Assembly: GCA_037189585.1 (NCBI GenBank)
Contig: JBBCJA010000011.1
Coordinates: 372,001-436,000, forward strand
Source: JAEXNA01 sp037189585
GTDB lineage: Bacteria > Vulcanimicrobiota > Xenobia > Xenobiales > JADMJV01
Direction: 5' to 3'
Length of the DNA: 64,000 nucleotides
Translations under genes and position numbers: made by a program
Shown: in pieces, positions 52,001 through 62,000 of the stretch
Position numbering within the stretch: position 1 is the stretch's first letter
Layout of the letters: the number at the start of each line of letters is the position of its first letter
Notes under the pieces: generated by a model
Told to the model about the DNA's origin: nothing
The model's input: the letters and a program-made list of their open reading frames with translations, nothing else
Database searches by the model: none

Positions 52001-52763
52001 GCGTCGCCTGATCGCCCCTTTTGTGCTGCGCCGCTTGAAGTCCCAGGTTCTCTCCGAGCTTCCGCCTCGCACCGAGGTGACCCTCAAGGTCGGCTTGAGA
52101 GAAGAGGAGCTGGCTCTCTACGAGAAGCTTCGCACCGACGCCCAAAGCGACATCGAAGCGGGGCAGAACTTCGAGCTTCTAGCTCATCTGACTCGTCTGC
52201 GCCAGGCCTGCTGTCACCCTCGACTCCTTCTGCCCGAAAGCGAGATCCCCAGCTCCAAGCTGGAGGCCCTCTTCGAGCTCATCGAACAGCTCTCTGAAGG
52301 TCGCCATCGGGCTCTGATCTTTAGCCAGTTCACCCGCTTTCTCGATCTGGTCCAGGAGCAGCTCGAGCAGCGCGAAGTGAAGTACCAGCGACTCGACGGC
52401 AGCACCCCGCCGGCCGAACGTAAACGACGCGTGGCGGAATTTCAGGAAGGGGAGGGCGAGGTCTTTCTGATCAGTCTCAAGGCCGGCGGAACCGGACTCA
52501 ATCTGACCGGCGCCGACTATGTGATCCACCTCGACCCCTGGTGGAACCCCGCCGCCGAGGATCAGGCCTCGGACAGAGCCCACCGCATCGGACAACGCCG
52601 CCCGGTGACGATCTACCGACTGGTGGCCGAGAACACCCTCGAGGAGAAGGTCGTGCGCCTGCACGGCCACAAACGAGAGCTCGCGCAGTCGGTCCTAGAA
52701 GGCAACGAACAGGCGAGTCCCCTCTCCCTCGAAGAGCTACGCGAATTGTTGCGGATGGCTTGA
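49062..52763 (+). CDS. SNF2-family ATPase
   Basis: A 1233-residue Rapa/SNF2-type DNA translocase. Residues about 790-1233 carry the two RecA-like lobes. Motif I is DDMGLGKT near 820, motif II LDEAQAIKN, then TTGTPIENR, LIFSQFTRF, LISLKAGGTGLNLT and RAHRIGQ (motif VI). The first 790 residues have no family assignment. Their N-terminal 200 residues are duplicated as a decayed copy at 38818-39432. SNF2 proteins remodel protein-DNA complexes; several are part of defence systems, but no neighbouring methylase or nuclease is present here. The start is a good ATG but without an obvious ribosome-binding site. Confidence 0.92.
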   Translation: MSLVYASCLLALHNTPCGSWEISGLMDHRNRVKENELSKLTGEWNRVSPSQRHQLRLRLRSEHPEEFTTAAQRLVGVDNRLSTRFRCVMYCPRLWPEIEEHFAMMSEYSGLDWETEFGEVDDAFLAELPEPMFEFLIEELADGWWWRGGWSKTRQEAALRLGGTIGLQFAMLAGDSERVAKLLKADEKRGGYAIVWDFLQGRAQPAYLALKKLVARRRAWVPFLDNWVALWARLIALSQGDEQLFSDRRLGGSIEADTAFLKVSLKNTPSDQEDRDGNAFACELGRGLADAALWIARQHNEQVVRLPASVLDYWSGLGLTVLVEQLGEHPSAPLLPRADHEEPWQTFLRLLDTQSELLGAPAPSKASKTGKGGALLWHLFSPEIVFYNDKDATPELGPERLGGKHVTSKTLFSRMPNYLDDRDRLAMGKVRFSSYGAAMLNAEVLRLLVDHPRVYIKERRTQLVERVQHLKLERDSSGLRLKLWPEIPPERDYLLEETGLFWTRSPLEKHLQPLLHGHAAIPVSAEKELRAVVAKWADRIEVEVGEGLSKLEQTQLQADLLVLRARPHSKGMRFEWLVRCSAHPDYQRPAFEGRERERLTHDGATVLVVRDFAWEQQQLEQYLKACPGLTSDPTFRLESLHDVLELLQECQEAGVPMEWPEGSAWKVRRAEGLAVAVRQAADADWFSLDGGLQLDHGDSLDLQSALAAARLAQGSFLQLGENDFVRVSSELREQLEALADLADAEQPRIAALAVPSLAELELAGLSSDDAFQERLESFRECADYVATVPRRLEAELRDYQIEGFRWLARHARMGTGACLADDMGLGKTLQAIALMLSLRSEGPHLVVCPLSVLAQWEQQIEQFAPTLRAGQNRELKGLKAGDVVLCSYGVLLRDIKKLSKIRWGVAVLDEAQAIKNPQSKTARSAYQLQARVRVATTGTPIENRLSELWSLFAFLNPGLLGTLAAFRRRYEQPGVGRSRLRRLIAPFVLRRLKSQVLSELPPRTEVTLKVGLREEELALYEKLRTDAQSDIEAGQNFELLAHLTRLRQACCHPRLLLPESEIPSSKLEALFELIEQLSEGRHRALIFSQFTRFLDLVQEQLEQREVKYQRLDGSTPPAERKRRVAEFQEGEGEVFLISLKAGGTGLNLTGADYVIHLDPWWNPAAEDQASDRAHRIGQRRPVTIYRLVAENTLEEKVVRLHGHKRELAQSVLEGNEQASPLSLEELRELLRMA

Positions 52764-52830
52764 AAGAGCAGAGCATGGACTGACCGGGATGAATCGTCAT
52801 CTCAGCCATCTGAGTCGATGCGCGCGACCC

Positions 52831-55350
52831 CTACCTGGGTTGCTCCTTGGCCGTGCGGCCCTGTTTATCCTTAATGTCGGGGTTGGCACCCAGGGCAAGT
52901 AAAGCTTTCTTGTTCGCCCGCTCGGACATCAATGGCGTCTTGCCTTCACTGTTACGCGCGTTGACGTCGAGACCGGCCTTGACCAGGCCCCGCAAGACAT
53001 CCTCGTTTCGACACACGTGCAAGGGCGTATTGCCTTCCTTGTCTTTGACATGAACCTTCGCGCCCGCTTTGAGCAGAAGTTCGAGCTCTTCCTTTTTGTT
53101 GACCGTGAACAACGCGGTGCGCCCCTCCTTGTCTTTGACTTCGGTGTCCGCACCTAGTGCTAGCAACGTCTTCATCATGTCCAGGTCGGTGAAGAAGAGC
53201 TTGGACCTCCCGCCATAGAGACGTGTGTTGACGTCAAGCCCGGCCTTGACCAGGAGCTTGACAACCTCAGGGTTCCTAACCCTTGGAAGTATCTTGGAAG
53301 CTGGCTCTCCCTTGACTTGCGCTCCGGCGCTCAAAAGCGCCTTCACGTACTCTTCTGACCCTTCTTTCTCGGCGGCCACGATGCTAAGAATGGTCTCTCC
53401 ATTCCAATACTCGATGTTGGCGTTTTCTTTGGTGACGGCTTTGCGAAAAGATACCACATCGCGAGCGCCCCAGGTGTTGAGTAGTCCCGCCCCCAACGGC
53501 TGCCCTAGAGCGATCGTGTCGCTATGGAATTTGCCTAGGCTAAAACCTGTGATCTTATCAGCACGACTATGCATCTGAAGGCCCCCGATTCGGAGCGCCT
53601 TTTGGACACTTTTGCCCACGCTCGCGACGGGGTCGCCTCCCTTCAGCACGACCTTGCCCTGGCAGAGGAGAGCCGTGCTGGCAAAGCCCACCGCGCGGGT
53701 GGATCTCACGCCTTCTCCTCTCCCTTTCCCGGTCTGTCGCGCAGCCAGAACGATTTGCTCTCCTCCGCTCTCCAAACGGGCCCAGCCGGGGCCGGATTCT
53801 AGCATCTTCATCCCTTCGGGAGCACGATCGACGCGGTACTTCTCCTTGGGGTCGACTCCGGCCAGACTGACTGGACCGTCCACCTCGACCAGCCCCACGG
53901 AGGAGAGGGGAGGAGTCGCGTTAAGGCTAGAGAGCGGCGGCTTGTCCAAAGCTGGTGACGGAGCACTGCTGGTAACACGCGAAGGCGTGGGACGTGAGGG
54001 CGCCTGGGTGTTCTCGTTCTCATCTTTGACGATAGAGTAAGCCATAACCAAAAACACGAAAAGGAGCAACCCGAGGAGAATCGCGCGTGTCGCTCCTCTC
54101 CTGCCTCCCGCAGTTGCCTGCTGGGGTCCGATGGCCCGGGGCTTGTCCTGGGTCCAGTCGATCACCCAGGGATGAGGCATGGTGTAGCAGATTGCCTTCG
54201 GCACCAGCTTGCCCGGAAGCCCCGCCTGAGCCTTTTGCCAAGGCCCGAGGGCAACCGTGGGCGGAGGGCCTTCGTGGATCTCCACCAGGTGAAGATACCA
54301 GTTTCGCAGCAGCATTGCGCGCGCGGCTCTTCCCTTGGGAACCTCGGGGAGAAGCTTCTCCATCAAACCGTTGACGGCCCGTGTGGCCGCCGCGCGGTCA
54401 GGATTGAGGGCGTGGAAGTAACACGAGACTTGCTGGTAAAGGACAATGTCCTCGACCGAAGTCTGGCCGGACTCGATGGCCTTAATCCCGATCTGTAGGA
54501 TAGGATCGGGAGAGCGGCCGAGAAAAATGGCGTGAGCGGCCTGGTCGTCTCCGTCTTTAATACCGCAGAGTAGCGCTGACAGAGCGATTTTGGCGGCCCA
54601 GGTGGCGTCGACTTTCTTGCTGTCCAGCATGGAGCTCGCCAGGTCTTGGTGAGCCTTGCGGCAGCGATAGGTCAGACCTGCCTGCCAGGCCAGGTCGCCC
54701 TCCTGCCCGGTACGCTCCTCGACCTGGGTGGGAGCCCGCCAGCGTTGACGAGTGCGAAAGCAAGCCAGAAACTCACGGCCCTCGGCTGGGAAGGTCCAGG
54801 CGTCCAGCTCTTCTCCTTCGGTGACCTCGTCAGGGTGCAGATACTCGCCGTAATAACCGGTGCCGGGGCTGAGACCTTCCAGCACGGCGATGGTCTTTCC
54901 GCCCAAGCGCCAGCTTCCATCCGGGTTACGTCGCAACTGCCCCGAGACGACGGGAGTGGGATGGGAACTGGCGCCCATCGTGAACAGAGTGAGCGCGGCT
55001 TCGGGATTGACCACAATGTCTTGCTTCCACTCACCTTGAAAAAGTCGAAGCAGGACGAAGGGCGAGCCGGTATGAGGATGGATCAAGGCTACGCGCAGTG
55101 TGATAGGTTTGGGACGCATAGCTCCCACCCGCAAGATAGTGCCGGGACTGGTGGTGGCGGCTAGAGTCCGAGCATCGGAGAGCATGTCGCGCAAAGTGCG
55201 CATCTCCTCCGGGGTGTAGATCAGACAAGGCACGACATCGAGGTCACCAACGAAGCGTAGGTAAACGCAATCAGTAGCACCCACGTGGCCATATTCCAAT
55301 TGCCCGTTGTCGGTGCTGATGGAGCCGATGGGACCAAGAAAATCGAACAA
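52831..55350 (-). CDS. Single-pass membrane protein with C-terminal ankyrin repeats, 839 aa
   Basis: Residues 1-420 form an unrecognised N-terminal part without signal peptide (begins MFDFLGPIGS). A transmembrane helix follows (about residue 428-446, AILLGLLLFVFLVMAYSIV). The far side has a Pro/Ser-rich linker, a mixed region, then ankyrin repeats from about residue 650 to the end, with units like KDKEGRTALF, KDKEGNTPLHV and ARNSEGKTPLM. Ankyrin repeats usually bind proteins. Topology (N-terminus inside, repeats outside) is inference. Convergent with the SNF2 gene, 67 bases away. Confidence 0.75.
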   Translation of the reverse strand: MFDFLGPIGSISTDNGQLEYGHVGATDCVYLRFVGDLDVVPCLIYTPEEMRTLRDMLSDARTLAATTSPGTILRVGAMRPKPITLRVALIHPHTGSPFVLLRLFQGEWKQDIVVNPEAALTLFTMGASSHPTPVVSGQLRRNPDGSWRLGGKTIAVLEGLSPGTGYYGEYLHPDEVTEGEELDAWTFPAEGREFLACFRTRQRWRAPTQVEERTGQEGDLAWQAGLTYRCRKAHQDLASSMLDSKKVDATWAAKIALSALLCGIKDGDDQAAHAIFLGRSPDPILQIGIKAIESGQTSVEDIVLYQQVSCYFHALNPDRAAATRAVNGLMEKLLPEVPKGRAARAMLLRNWYLHLVEIHEGPPPTVALGPWQKAQAGLPGKLVPKAICYTMPHPWVIDWTQDKPRAIGPQQATAGGRRGATRAILLGLLLFVFLVMAYSIVKDENENTQAPSRPTPSRVTSSAPSPALDKPPLSSLNATPPLSSVGLVEVDGPVSLAGVDPKEKYRVDRAPEGMKMLESGPGWARLESGGEQIVLAARQTGKGRGEGVRSTRAVGFASTALLCQGKVVLKGGDPVASVGKSVQKALRIGGLQMHSRADKITGFSLGKFHSDTIALGQPLGAGLLNTWGARDVVSFRKAVTKENANIEYWNGETILSIVAAEKEGSEEYVKALLSAGAQVKGEPASKILPRVRNPEVVKLLVKAGLDVNTRLYGGRSKLFFTDLDMMKTLLALGADTEVKDKEGRTALFTVNKKEELELLLKAGAKVHVKDKEGNTPLHVCRNEDVLRGLVKAGLDVNARNSEGKTPLMSERANKKALLALGANPDIKDKQGRTAKEQPR

Positions 55351-55549
55351 AAGAACCCCCTGATGCTCGTCGAGATTCTTGAGACGCCCCGTGCCGCCCT
55401 CCCTTGCGGCTCCCGATAGCGTGCAAGCATTGATTGGCTACTCAGCGTTAGACCTATCTTTGCTGCTTGTCGGTTCACGAGAACCACTTCGCGCTTCTGA
55501 CTCGCTGAGATTTCAGCAAACTTTCAAGGGGCGAGTGTAGATTTTTCCT

Positions 55550-56599
55550 ATGATCACCACCGCACCGCTACTGCAGTTCACTCCCGGGCTTCGAAAGCTG
55601 TCGAGTCACGCGCTCGAAAAGCTCCCGCTGACCGATGTGGCGGGCGTTGAGGTGGAATCGGCGACCCGGGATCAGTACGAGGGAGTGTCCAACAGCTTTC
55701 TCGAGAAGAGCGCTCTCTCCACGGCCAAGGTGGTCTTCGGAAAACTGTCTGAGCAAGATTTTTCCAAGCTCTCCAAAGAGTTCGGCGGCCGATCCAAAGT
55801 GCCGTATCAGGTGGAGCGCTCTTACGAAGCGACCGATTTTCTGCCGCCTGCCCTGCAGGCGCTACACGGACGCGATCTTGAGCTTCCTGAAGCCAAAGTT
55901 CTTCCCGGTTCGAAAGATTGGGAGTTTATTCTGCCCTTAGACGAAGACAAGCGCGTCGATCTGACCGCGAACTGCCACGGTACGGCCTGGGAAGCAATGC
56001 AGGCGTATCAGGATGTCGGCCAACTCGAAATCTACTTCGGGGACGCCGTCCGGATGGACGGGCAGCTTGAAGACGAATCTCTCTTCGAAAAGCTCGGCCA
56101 ACTCGAAGCTTCTCGCGCGGGAGAGCTCTCCAAACAGAACTTCCAACCCGGCGATGTCGTGGCTTTCTACAATCCTGGAGGGTTCTCGGTTTCTAACCTG
56201 CTGCACACCGCGGTCTACGCCGGAGGTGGACTGTTCTTTGAAAAGCCGGACACGGAGAATCAGGAGAGCGGCGACGCTCCTTACCGCCTCTCGACTGCCG
56301 AGATGGTGCAGCGTCCTATTGAAGCTTTCTTGGAAGGGCCGGCGGAGGTGCGAATGTATCGCGCTAAGCGCGCGCTACCCGAACCGGAGGTCGCCTTCGG
56401 TTCGACCGATCTCGAACAGGTGAAGCAGTGGGAGACGGCCCACGGACATGTTTTGGGCGGACCGCTCTTGACTCAACTCGAACTGAGCATCGGCGGAGGA
56501 ATCCGAGGCGAGTATCTGACCAGTTTAGCTAATGTCGCAGTCGTGGCAGGGGCTGACGGTCGGGGAGAGCCTGCTCCGAAATTCGCGCGGGCGGGCTAA
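55550..56599 (+). CDS. NlpC/P60-like cysteine hydrolase domain protein
   Basis: A 349-residue protein. A papain-like, NlpC/P60-type site can be drawn: Cys142 in NCHGTAWEA, GDVVAFYNPGG at 201-211 in the usual position, His219 in LLHTAVYAGGG and a polar third position near GLFFEKP. No signal peptide is seen, so unlike peptidoglycan hydrolases it may be cytosolic, or exported by a route not visible. The first 135 residues are unrelated and unrecognised. Confidence 0.65.
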   Translation: MITTAPLLQFTPGLRKLSSHALEKLPLTDVAGVEVESATRDQYEGVSNSFLEKSALSTAKVVFGKLSEQDFSKLSKEFGGRSKVPYQVERSYEATDFLPPALQALHGRDLELPEAKVLPGSKDWEFILPLDEDKRVDLTANCHGTAWEAMQAYQDVGQLEIYFGDAVRMDGQLEDESLFEKLGQLEASRAGELSKQNFQPGDVVAFYNPGGFSVSNLLHTAVYAGGGLFFEKPDTENQESGDAPYRLSTAEMVQRPIEAFLEGPAEVRMYRAKRALPEPEVAFGSTDLEQVKQWETAHGHVLGGPLLTQLELSIGGGIRGEYLTSLANVAVVAGADGRGEPAPKFARAG

Positions 56600-56796
56600 G
56601 ACAGCGACATCATGTCGTCAGCCCCAGCGAGGAATCCACCTCCAGACTCAGGCCGTTGGGGCGAAAGTCGTCGTGCTCAACGACGTCGGCAGAGACGTGA
56701 GCTTGAGCCGATTTCATACTTGTTGGCATTCGGTTTGAAATCGATCGAAGAAAGGCATGAAGGAGACGCTTCAATCTATTCTGCCTTGGGGGTTCC

Positions 56797-59046
56797 TTGA
56801 GTCGTTATCTCTGTTTTTTGCTACTACTCACCCTGACACTTACTGGGTGTGGGGGGTCGAGTTCTGGTTCGGTGGCGACACCGAGTCGTTCGACTCCGTC
56901 CTCGCCGGTCGCTACCGGTTCGGTGGAACTTCGTCTACCGCAGGCCCAAAATCAGGCCGTCTCGGCTCAAATGGCGCGGAGGGTTCGCGCTACTTTTACC
57001 GACCAGACGAATGGTGAAGGGGCGCTGGTCTTCGAGGCGATCCGAGATTATGCAACCAGCATTGTGATCTCCGGTGTGCCTGTCACCGCTCGCTCCGTAA
57101 GGGTCACCGTGCTTGACTCCTCGGGGTACTCCTTGACGACGGCCTTGCTCCCCGTGACAGTCCAGGCAGATCAGACTACGATCCTAGCCATTCCTTCGTT
57201 TGCGGATGTGGTGGCCGAAGAATTAGTACTGGATCCCGTGAGTGCGGAGCTTCGCGTTGGAGGGGAGCGACAGTTCTCAGCCCGAGTGCGCTGGTCCGAC
57301 GGTACGACTCAAACCGCGTCGAACGTGTCATGGAGCAGTACGGGGACAGCGGCTCTTGTCGACGCTCAGGGGCGTGTGAGGGCGGTCGCTCCGGGAACAA
57401 GCACCGTGAGAGCAAGCGCGGAGGGTCTGAGCAGCACAGCGACAGTGACCGTAGCCCCTGCTCTGCCAGAGCCTCCAGGAACCCGGACTCTGGAGAGTTT
57501 TGAGCTCGATCGAACGTCGCTTTCCGTCAACGTGTCGGTCAGTCTCAATCTGGTCGCAACCGGAACGTTCTCGGACTTGAGCCGGCGGGTTTTGAGCAAT
57601 CTTGCCGACGGACTCACCTACGACAGCACAAACTCAACGGTCGCTACCGTTGACGACGATGGAAAGGTGACGGCTCTAGAGCCCGGTACGACCACTATCA
57701 TCGCTACGGTCGGCTCGTTGACTCAGAGCCTCGTAGTGACGGTTCTTCCCGCTCCGACGGGCGCTGGTCCAGTGATCGACACTCGTGTGACGACGTATCC
57801 TGTAGTACCTCTCAGCACCACACCTCACCTGATCGCTCCCGAGGCAACTGTGACGGACAGCCAGACGGATCTTGGGGGTGGAGAACTCCGAATCCGAGGC
57901 TCCTTCATCTCGGCTTTACCGACTCTTCAGGCTCCGGTATCACCGGTTCTCGGGACAATCACGGGAGCGGGGACAGACCGAATCACGGTGGCCTTAGACA
58001 CGGGAGTCACACCCGCGATGGTGGCCCAGTTTTTGAGAGGTGTGACCGCCTCGTCTGATGGTCCGCAGCAAGATGTCCCTATCGGAATCGAACTTGACAA
58101 CGGGCACGGTCAGACGGCTGTGGGATACACGGGGCTCAGCTATCGAAGCGACCAGGTGTTGGCTCTGACGGTGAATCCTGGACTAGCAACGAGCGCGACG
58201 AATTTTCACGACATTCAAGAGGCGATCATTACCGTGGAGGCATTCGGAGCCGACGGCTCTACCATCAATTTAGCGCCAGGAGACCTTCGAGCTACGGGAG
58301 CCAGCCAAGGAAACGGAGAGCACTACTACTATTACGCTCCGAGCTTTAGCATTCTCGGTGCCAACGCGGGGATTTCGGTTGGGACGACAGCTACAACACC
58401 TCGTGGACCTGAATCGACGCTCAGTTCCGTTGTTCTCTACAGCAACAGCTACATTGGGAATCGAGTGACCATCGATGGCGTAAGATTTGTTCCGAACCGT
58501 TCGAGCTCGGTCGACGGTCCGGCAGGGGTCGCGACGATGAGCAGTGCCTACCAAGTGAAAAACTGCCTCTTTGAGGGCGATCCGAACAACACGTTTGCAG
58601 TCAACGACATGGGCGGACCGATTGAAGTGCGCTCTTTGATCGAAAACTGTCGCATGGAGGGCTTGGCAGTTGGCGCTGTTCTTTACTACCGCTCGAGCTC
58701 AGTCGATATTCGAGGCAATATTTTCCGAGGGAATCGCCAGGGTCTGGTGTTCGAGCAGTTTTACGCTCAACAACCATCTGAGGAAGGGCTCAAGCTCGGC
58801 GGCAACCTGTTTGAGAATAACACCTCACACATGCAGACGTACCTCATGGGGCTGATGGCGATGGAGATCTCCCAGAACGCCTTTGTCGGTACGGGAACGG
58901 TGACCAATTCTGGTAACTTCAACCTCGATCTTCGTAACAACTGGTGGGGTCAAGCGTCGGGTCCAAATCCCTCACAACTGATCAACGGGTCGACTTTGGG
59001 CTCCATTCTTACGACCCCCTTTCTGACCGACAATCCGTTGCCGTAG
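56797..59046 (+). CDS. Surface lipoprotein with Ig-like and beta-helix domains
   Basis: 749 residues starting with TTG, with GGGGG before it. Lipobox LTGC (Cys18) then a Ser/Gly/Pro-rich linker. Residues about 140-330 hold two bacterial Ig-like (BIG2) domains, each with the pattern ending VTVAPALP or VTVLPAPT. The C-terminal half (about 470-749) has repeated short turns such as NNTFAVND, RGNIFRGN and GGNLFENN, typical of a right-handed parallel beta-helix, often involved in carbohydrate binding or adhesion. Ends ten bases before the next lipoprotein start; likely one operon. Confidence 0.78.
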   Translation: MSRYLCFLLLLTLTLTGCGGSSSGSVATPSRSTPSSPVATGSVELRLPQAQNQAVSAQMARRVRATFTDQTNGEGALVFEAIRDYATSIVISGVPVTARSVRVTVLDSSGYSLTTALLPVTVQADQTTILAIPSFADVVAEELVLDPVSAELRVGGERQFSARVRWSDGTTQTASNVSWSSTGTAALVDAQGRVRAVAPGTSTVRASAEGLSSTATVTVAPALPEPPGTRTLESFELDRTSLSVNVSVSLNLVATGTFSDLSRRVLSNLADGLTYDSTNSTVATVDDDGKVTALEPGTTTIIATVGSLTQSLVVTVLPAPTGAGPVIDTRVTTYPVVPLSTTPHLIAPEATVTDSQTDLGGGELRIRGSFISALPTLQAPVSPVLGTITGAGTDRITVALDTGVTPAMVAQFLRGVTASSDGPQQDVPIGIELDNGHGQTAVGYTGLSYRSDQVLALTVNPGLATSATNFHDIQEAIITVEAFGADGSTINLAPGDLRATGASQGNGEHYYYYAPSFSILGANAGISVGTTATTPRGPESTLSSVVLYSNSYIGNRVTIDGVRFVPNRSSSVDGPAGVATMSSAYQVKNCLFEGDPNNTFAVNDMGGPIEVRSLIENCRMEGLAVGAVLYYRSSSVDIRGNIFRGNRQGLVFEQFYAQQPSEEGLKLGGNLFENNTSHMQTYLMGLMAMEISQNAFVGTGTVTNSGNFNLDLRNNWWGQASGPNPSQLINGSTLGSILTTPFLTDNPLP

Positions 59047-59055
59047 GAGTCTCCC

Positions 59056-62000
59056 GTGAGTGCATTATCCAAATTTTTCAGTGTATTTCTTGTCTTCCTC
59101 GGACTTTTTCTGACGGGCTGCGGAGGAAGTTCTGGGACTGGTTTTGTTGGACAGCAGAACTCTAGCGAAGGCGGTGCCTCGATTCAGTCCTCATCGGCCG
59201 TCCTGCTTTTCGACCTGGGCTCTCCCGTGATTAGAGCGCGGGTCGCAACTCAAGCCTCGACGTTCGTGGTTACCGCTTACGGAGCTGGCGGACAGCAGAT
59301 CCGAACAGCCCAGACGGGTAGAGTGGAGCAGCTTCGTTGGGAGGGCCTCCCTTCGGGACCAATACTTTTTCGAACTTTATTTCTCGACTCCAGCGGACAG
59401 ACAATAGGTTACTTAGATCGCTTCACCACGCTGGTAGCTGGGCAGACTTCGGTTCTGGAGCTGACCGGCTTCATCACGGGAAGTCCACCTCAAGGAGCAC
59501 CGACCTTCCCGGGAGGAGCAGGTACCCCAGCGCAGCTGGTCTTCGTGGAATCACCAGCTTCGGTCGTGTCAGGAGCCTCGTTCCCTGTGGCGGTGCTGGT
59601 GCTCGATGCACACGGCGCTCCGCTACCAAATGTGACCGGCTCGGTGAACCTGACGGCTAGGGATGCGTCTTTGAGCGGTCAGACCTCCACCAACCTCAAT
59701 GACGGAGTTGGACGTTTCGAAGGCGTAGCAGCTACAGTGAACGCTCCTTTCCGTTTGACCGCGACAGTTCAGTTGGGTGGGGTAACACTCCAAGCGGAGA
59801 GCTTGCAGGTAGCTGTGTCGACTCAGCCGACCTCTCCCAATGTCGGAGTTCCGGCCTCTTTGAGAGTGGTCAGTGGGCCTACTGGAGGGACGGCTGGACA
59901 GCCTCTGACACCCTTAGTCGTTGAAGTTCTCGATGTTTATGGGGCTCGGGTGTCTGGTTCGGGCCTCACGGTGACGGTCAGCTTGAGCCAGAATCCTTTG
60001 CCGCCTGACGGAGCCACGCTCAGCGGCGCGCTCTCTGGAGTGACGAACCAAGGCCTTGTCACCTTTTCAGGATTGAGTCTTGATTGGGCTGGAGTCTATC
60101 GCTTCAACGTTTTCGCTCCAGGAGTCATCGGTGGGGCTTCGGCTTCCTTTACTCTGAGCCCGGCACCTCCAGAACCATCCCTTCCAGGCTCAGGCCTGTT
60201 TGATGGACTGCTCCTAGCTGTTCGTAACCTTGACACTCAATTCGGGGAGAATAACAGCCCGCGCGACGTGTTGAGTGAGGATTTCAATAGCGACGGCATC
60301 CCGGACCTGGTCACGGTCAGTCCGGCCCACGGAACCAAGATCATCACCTTCTATCCTGGTGTTGGAGATGGGACCTTCGCAGCTCCGAAAGAGACGGTGA
60401 CCACTCTTCGAATGCAGACAGCTGTGGCGGGCGATGTCAACAGTGACGGCGCTCTTGACCTGGTGGCGACCTCTTTTGAAAGCGGTGGCGTGGCTAGGGT
60501 GTTTCTCAACGACGGTACGGGTCAGTTTGTACAGCAGTTGCCGCTGCTCAACGCCGGGTCAGGTTGCTACGAGGCTTCACTAGCGGACTTTAACAACGAC
60601 GGTAACCTCGATGTTATCACTGTCAATCGTGATGCGAACACGCTGTCGCTTTTCCTGGGACACGGTGACGGCACTTTTGGAGTTGGCACCTCTTTGTCTT
60701 TGGTGGGCGCTCCGGTCGGTGTTGTGGCGGTCGATTTTGACCAAGACGGTTGGACCGATCTCGCGACCACCCAGGTGGACTCGGGAACGGTGACTCTGAT
60801 GAGAAATATGTCGGGCTCCTTTGTTGTTGAACAGACCTTGACCATGGGGAACGGGGCTTTCGGATTAGCCTTGTCAGATCTCGATGTTGATGGGCGTTCT
60901 GACCTCATTACCACCAATCGCGATGCTGACCAGATTGCTATCCGGAGGGGTCTCGGCGGCTTTGTTTTCGGGCCAGTAGAGACGCTTCCCACTGGGCACC
61001 TTCCGTACGACGTGACCGTTCTCGACGTCGATGGAGACGGGAGAAAGGACCTGGTGACGGCTAACTTTGGCGGCGGCACCAACACGCTCTGGAAGAATCT
61101 TGCTGGCGGTTGGAGTTCGGAAACCGTCCCGGCGGGCCCCGGTGCAATCAGTGTGGCCTCAGCAGATTTTGATGGCGACGGGCTTGAAGACCTGGCAATC
61201 GGCCTTTTCAGTCAGACCTCGGTCCTGATCCGGCTTAATGACGGAGCGGGTTCGTTCCGAGTTCCTCCAATCATCGCATCAGGAGCCTCTGGTTCGGTTC
61301 TTGCTGGCGATCTCAATGGAGACGGAATCCCTGACATAGTAAGCAATGACACGGCTTGGCCGGACCCTCTCAGCCTGGCTGTTCGCCTTGGTGTTGGTGA
61401 CGGTACCTTCCAAGCTCCGATAACGCATCCGTATGGGCAGGTGACCAAGGACTCCCAGCTCATCGACCTTGACGACGACGGCGACCTTGATGTGTTCATC
61501 GGAAACTTCTCATCGTTTCAAGTGCTCAAGAACAATGGCGGGGGAGTCTTGGCTCCTCCCCAAACCACTTCGCTCAACTGGGGTGAGTATTACGCCTTGG
61601 GAGACGTCAATGACGACGGACTCCCCGATGTGCTCGCTTCAAACGATTACAGCAACCAGATTCTGGTGTTCCTAAATCAAGGTGGAAATTTCGGCTCGAC
61701 GCCTGATAACACCATTTCGGTTATTAACGCTCAGGGTTTGGCTTTGGGAGATTTCGATGGGGACGGGTCTCTCGATCTGGTTTATCGGGGCCAAACTTCA
61801 AGTTTTGTGGCCCTCGGAAACGGTGACGGAACTTTTGGAACGTCAAACGCGCTGACCACGACCACATCGCTGAGCGACTTTCGCGTCGGTGACATCAACG
61901 GCGACGGGGTACCAGATATCGTAGGATTGTGGATCGGCGGGCTTGAGGTCTTGGTTAACCAAGGGGCCGGAACGTTTTCCGCTCCACTCTCCCTGGGTTC

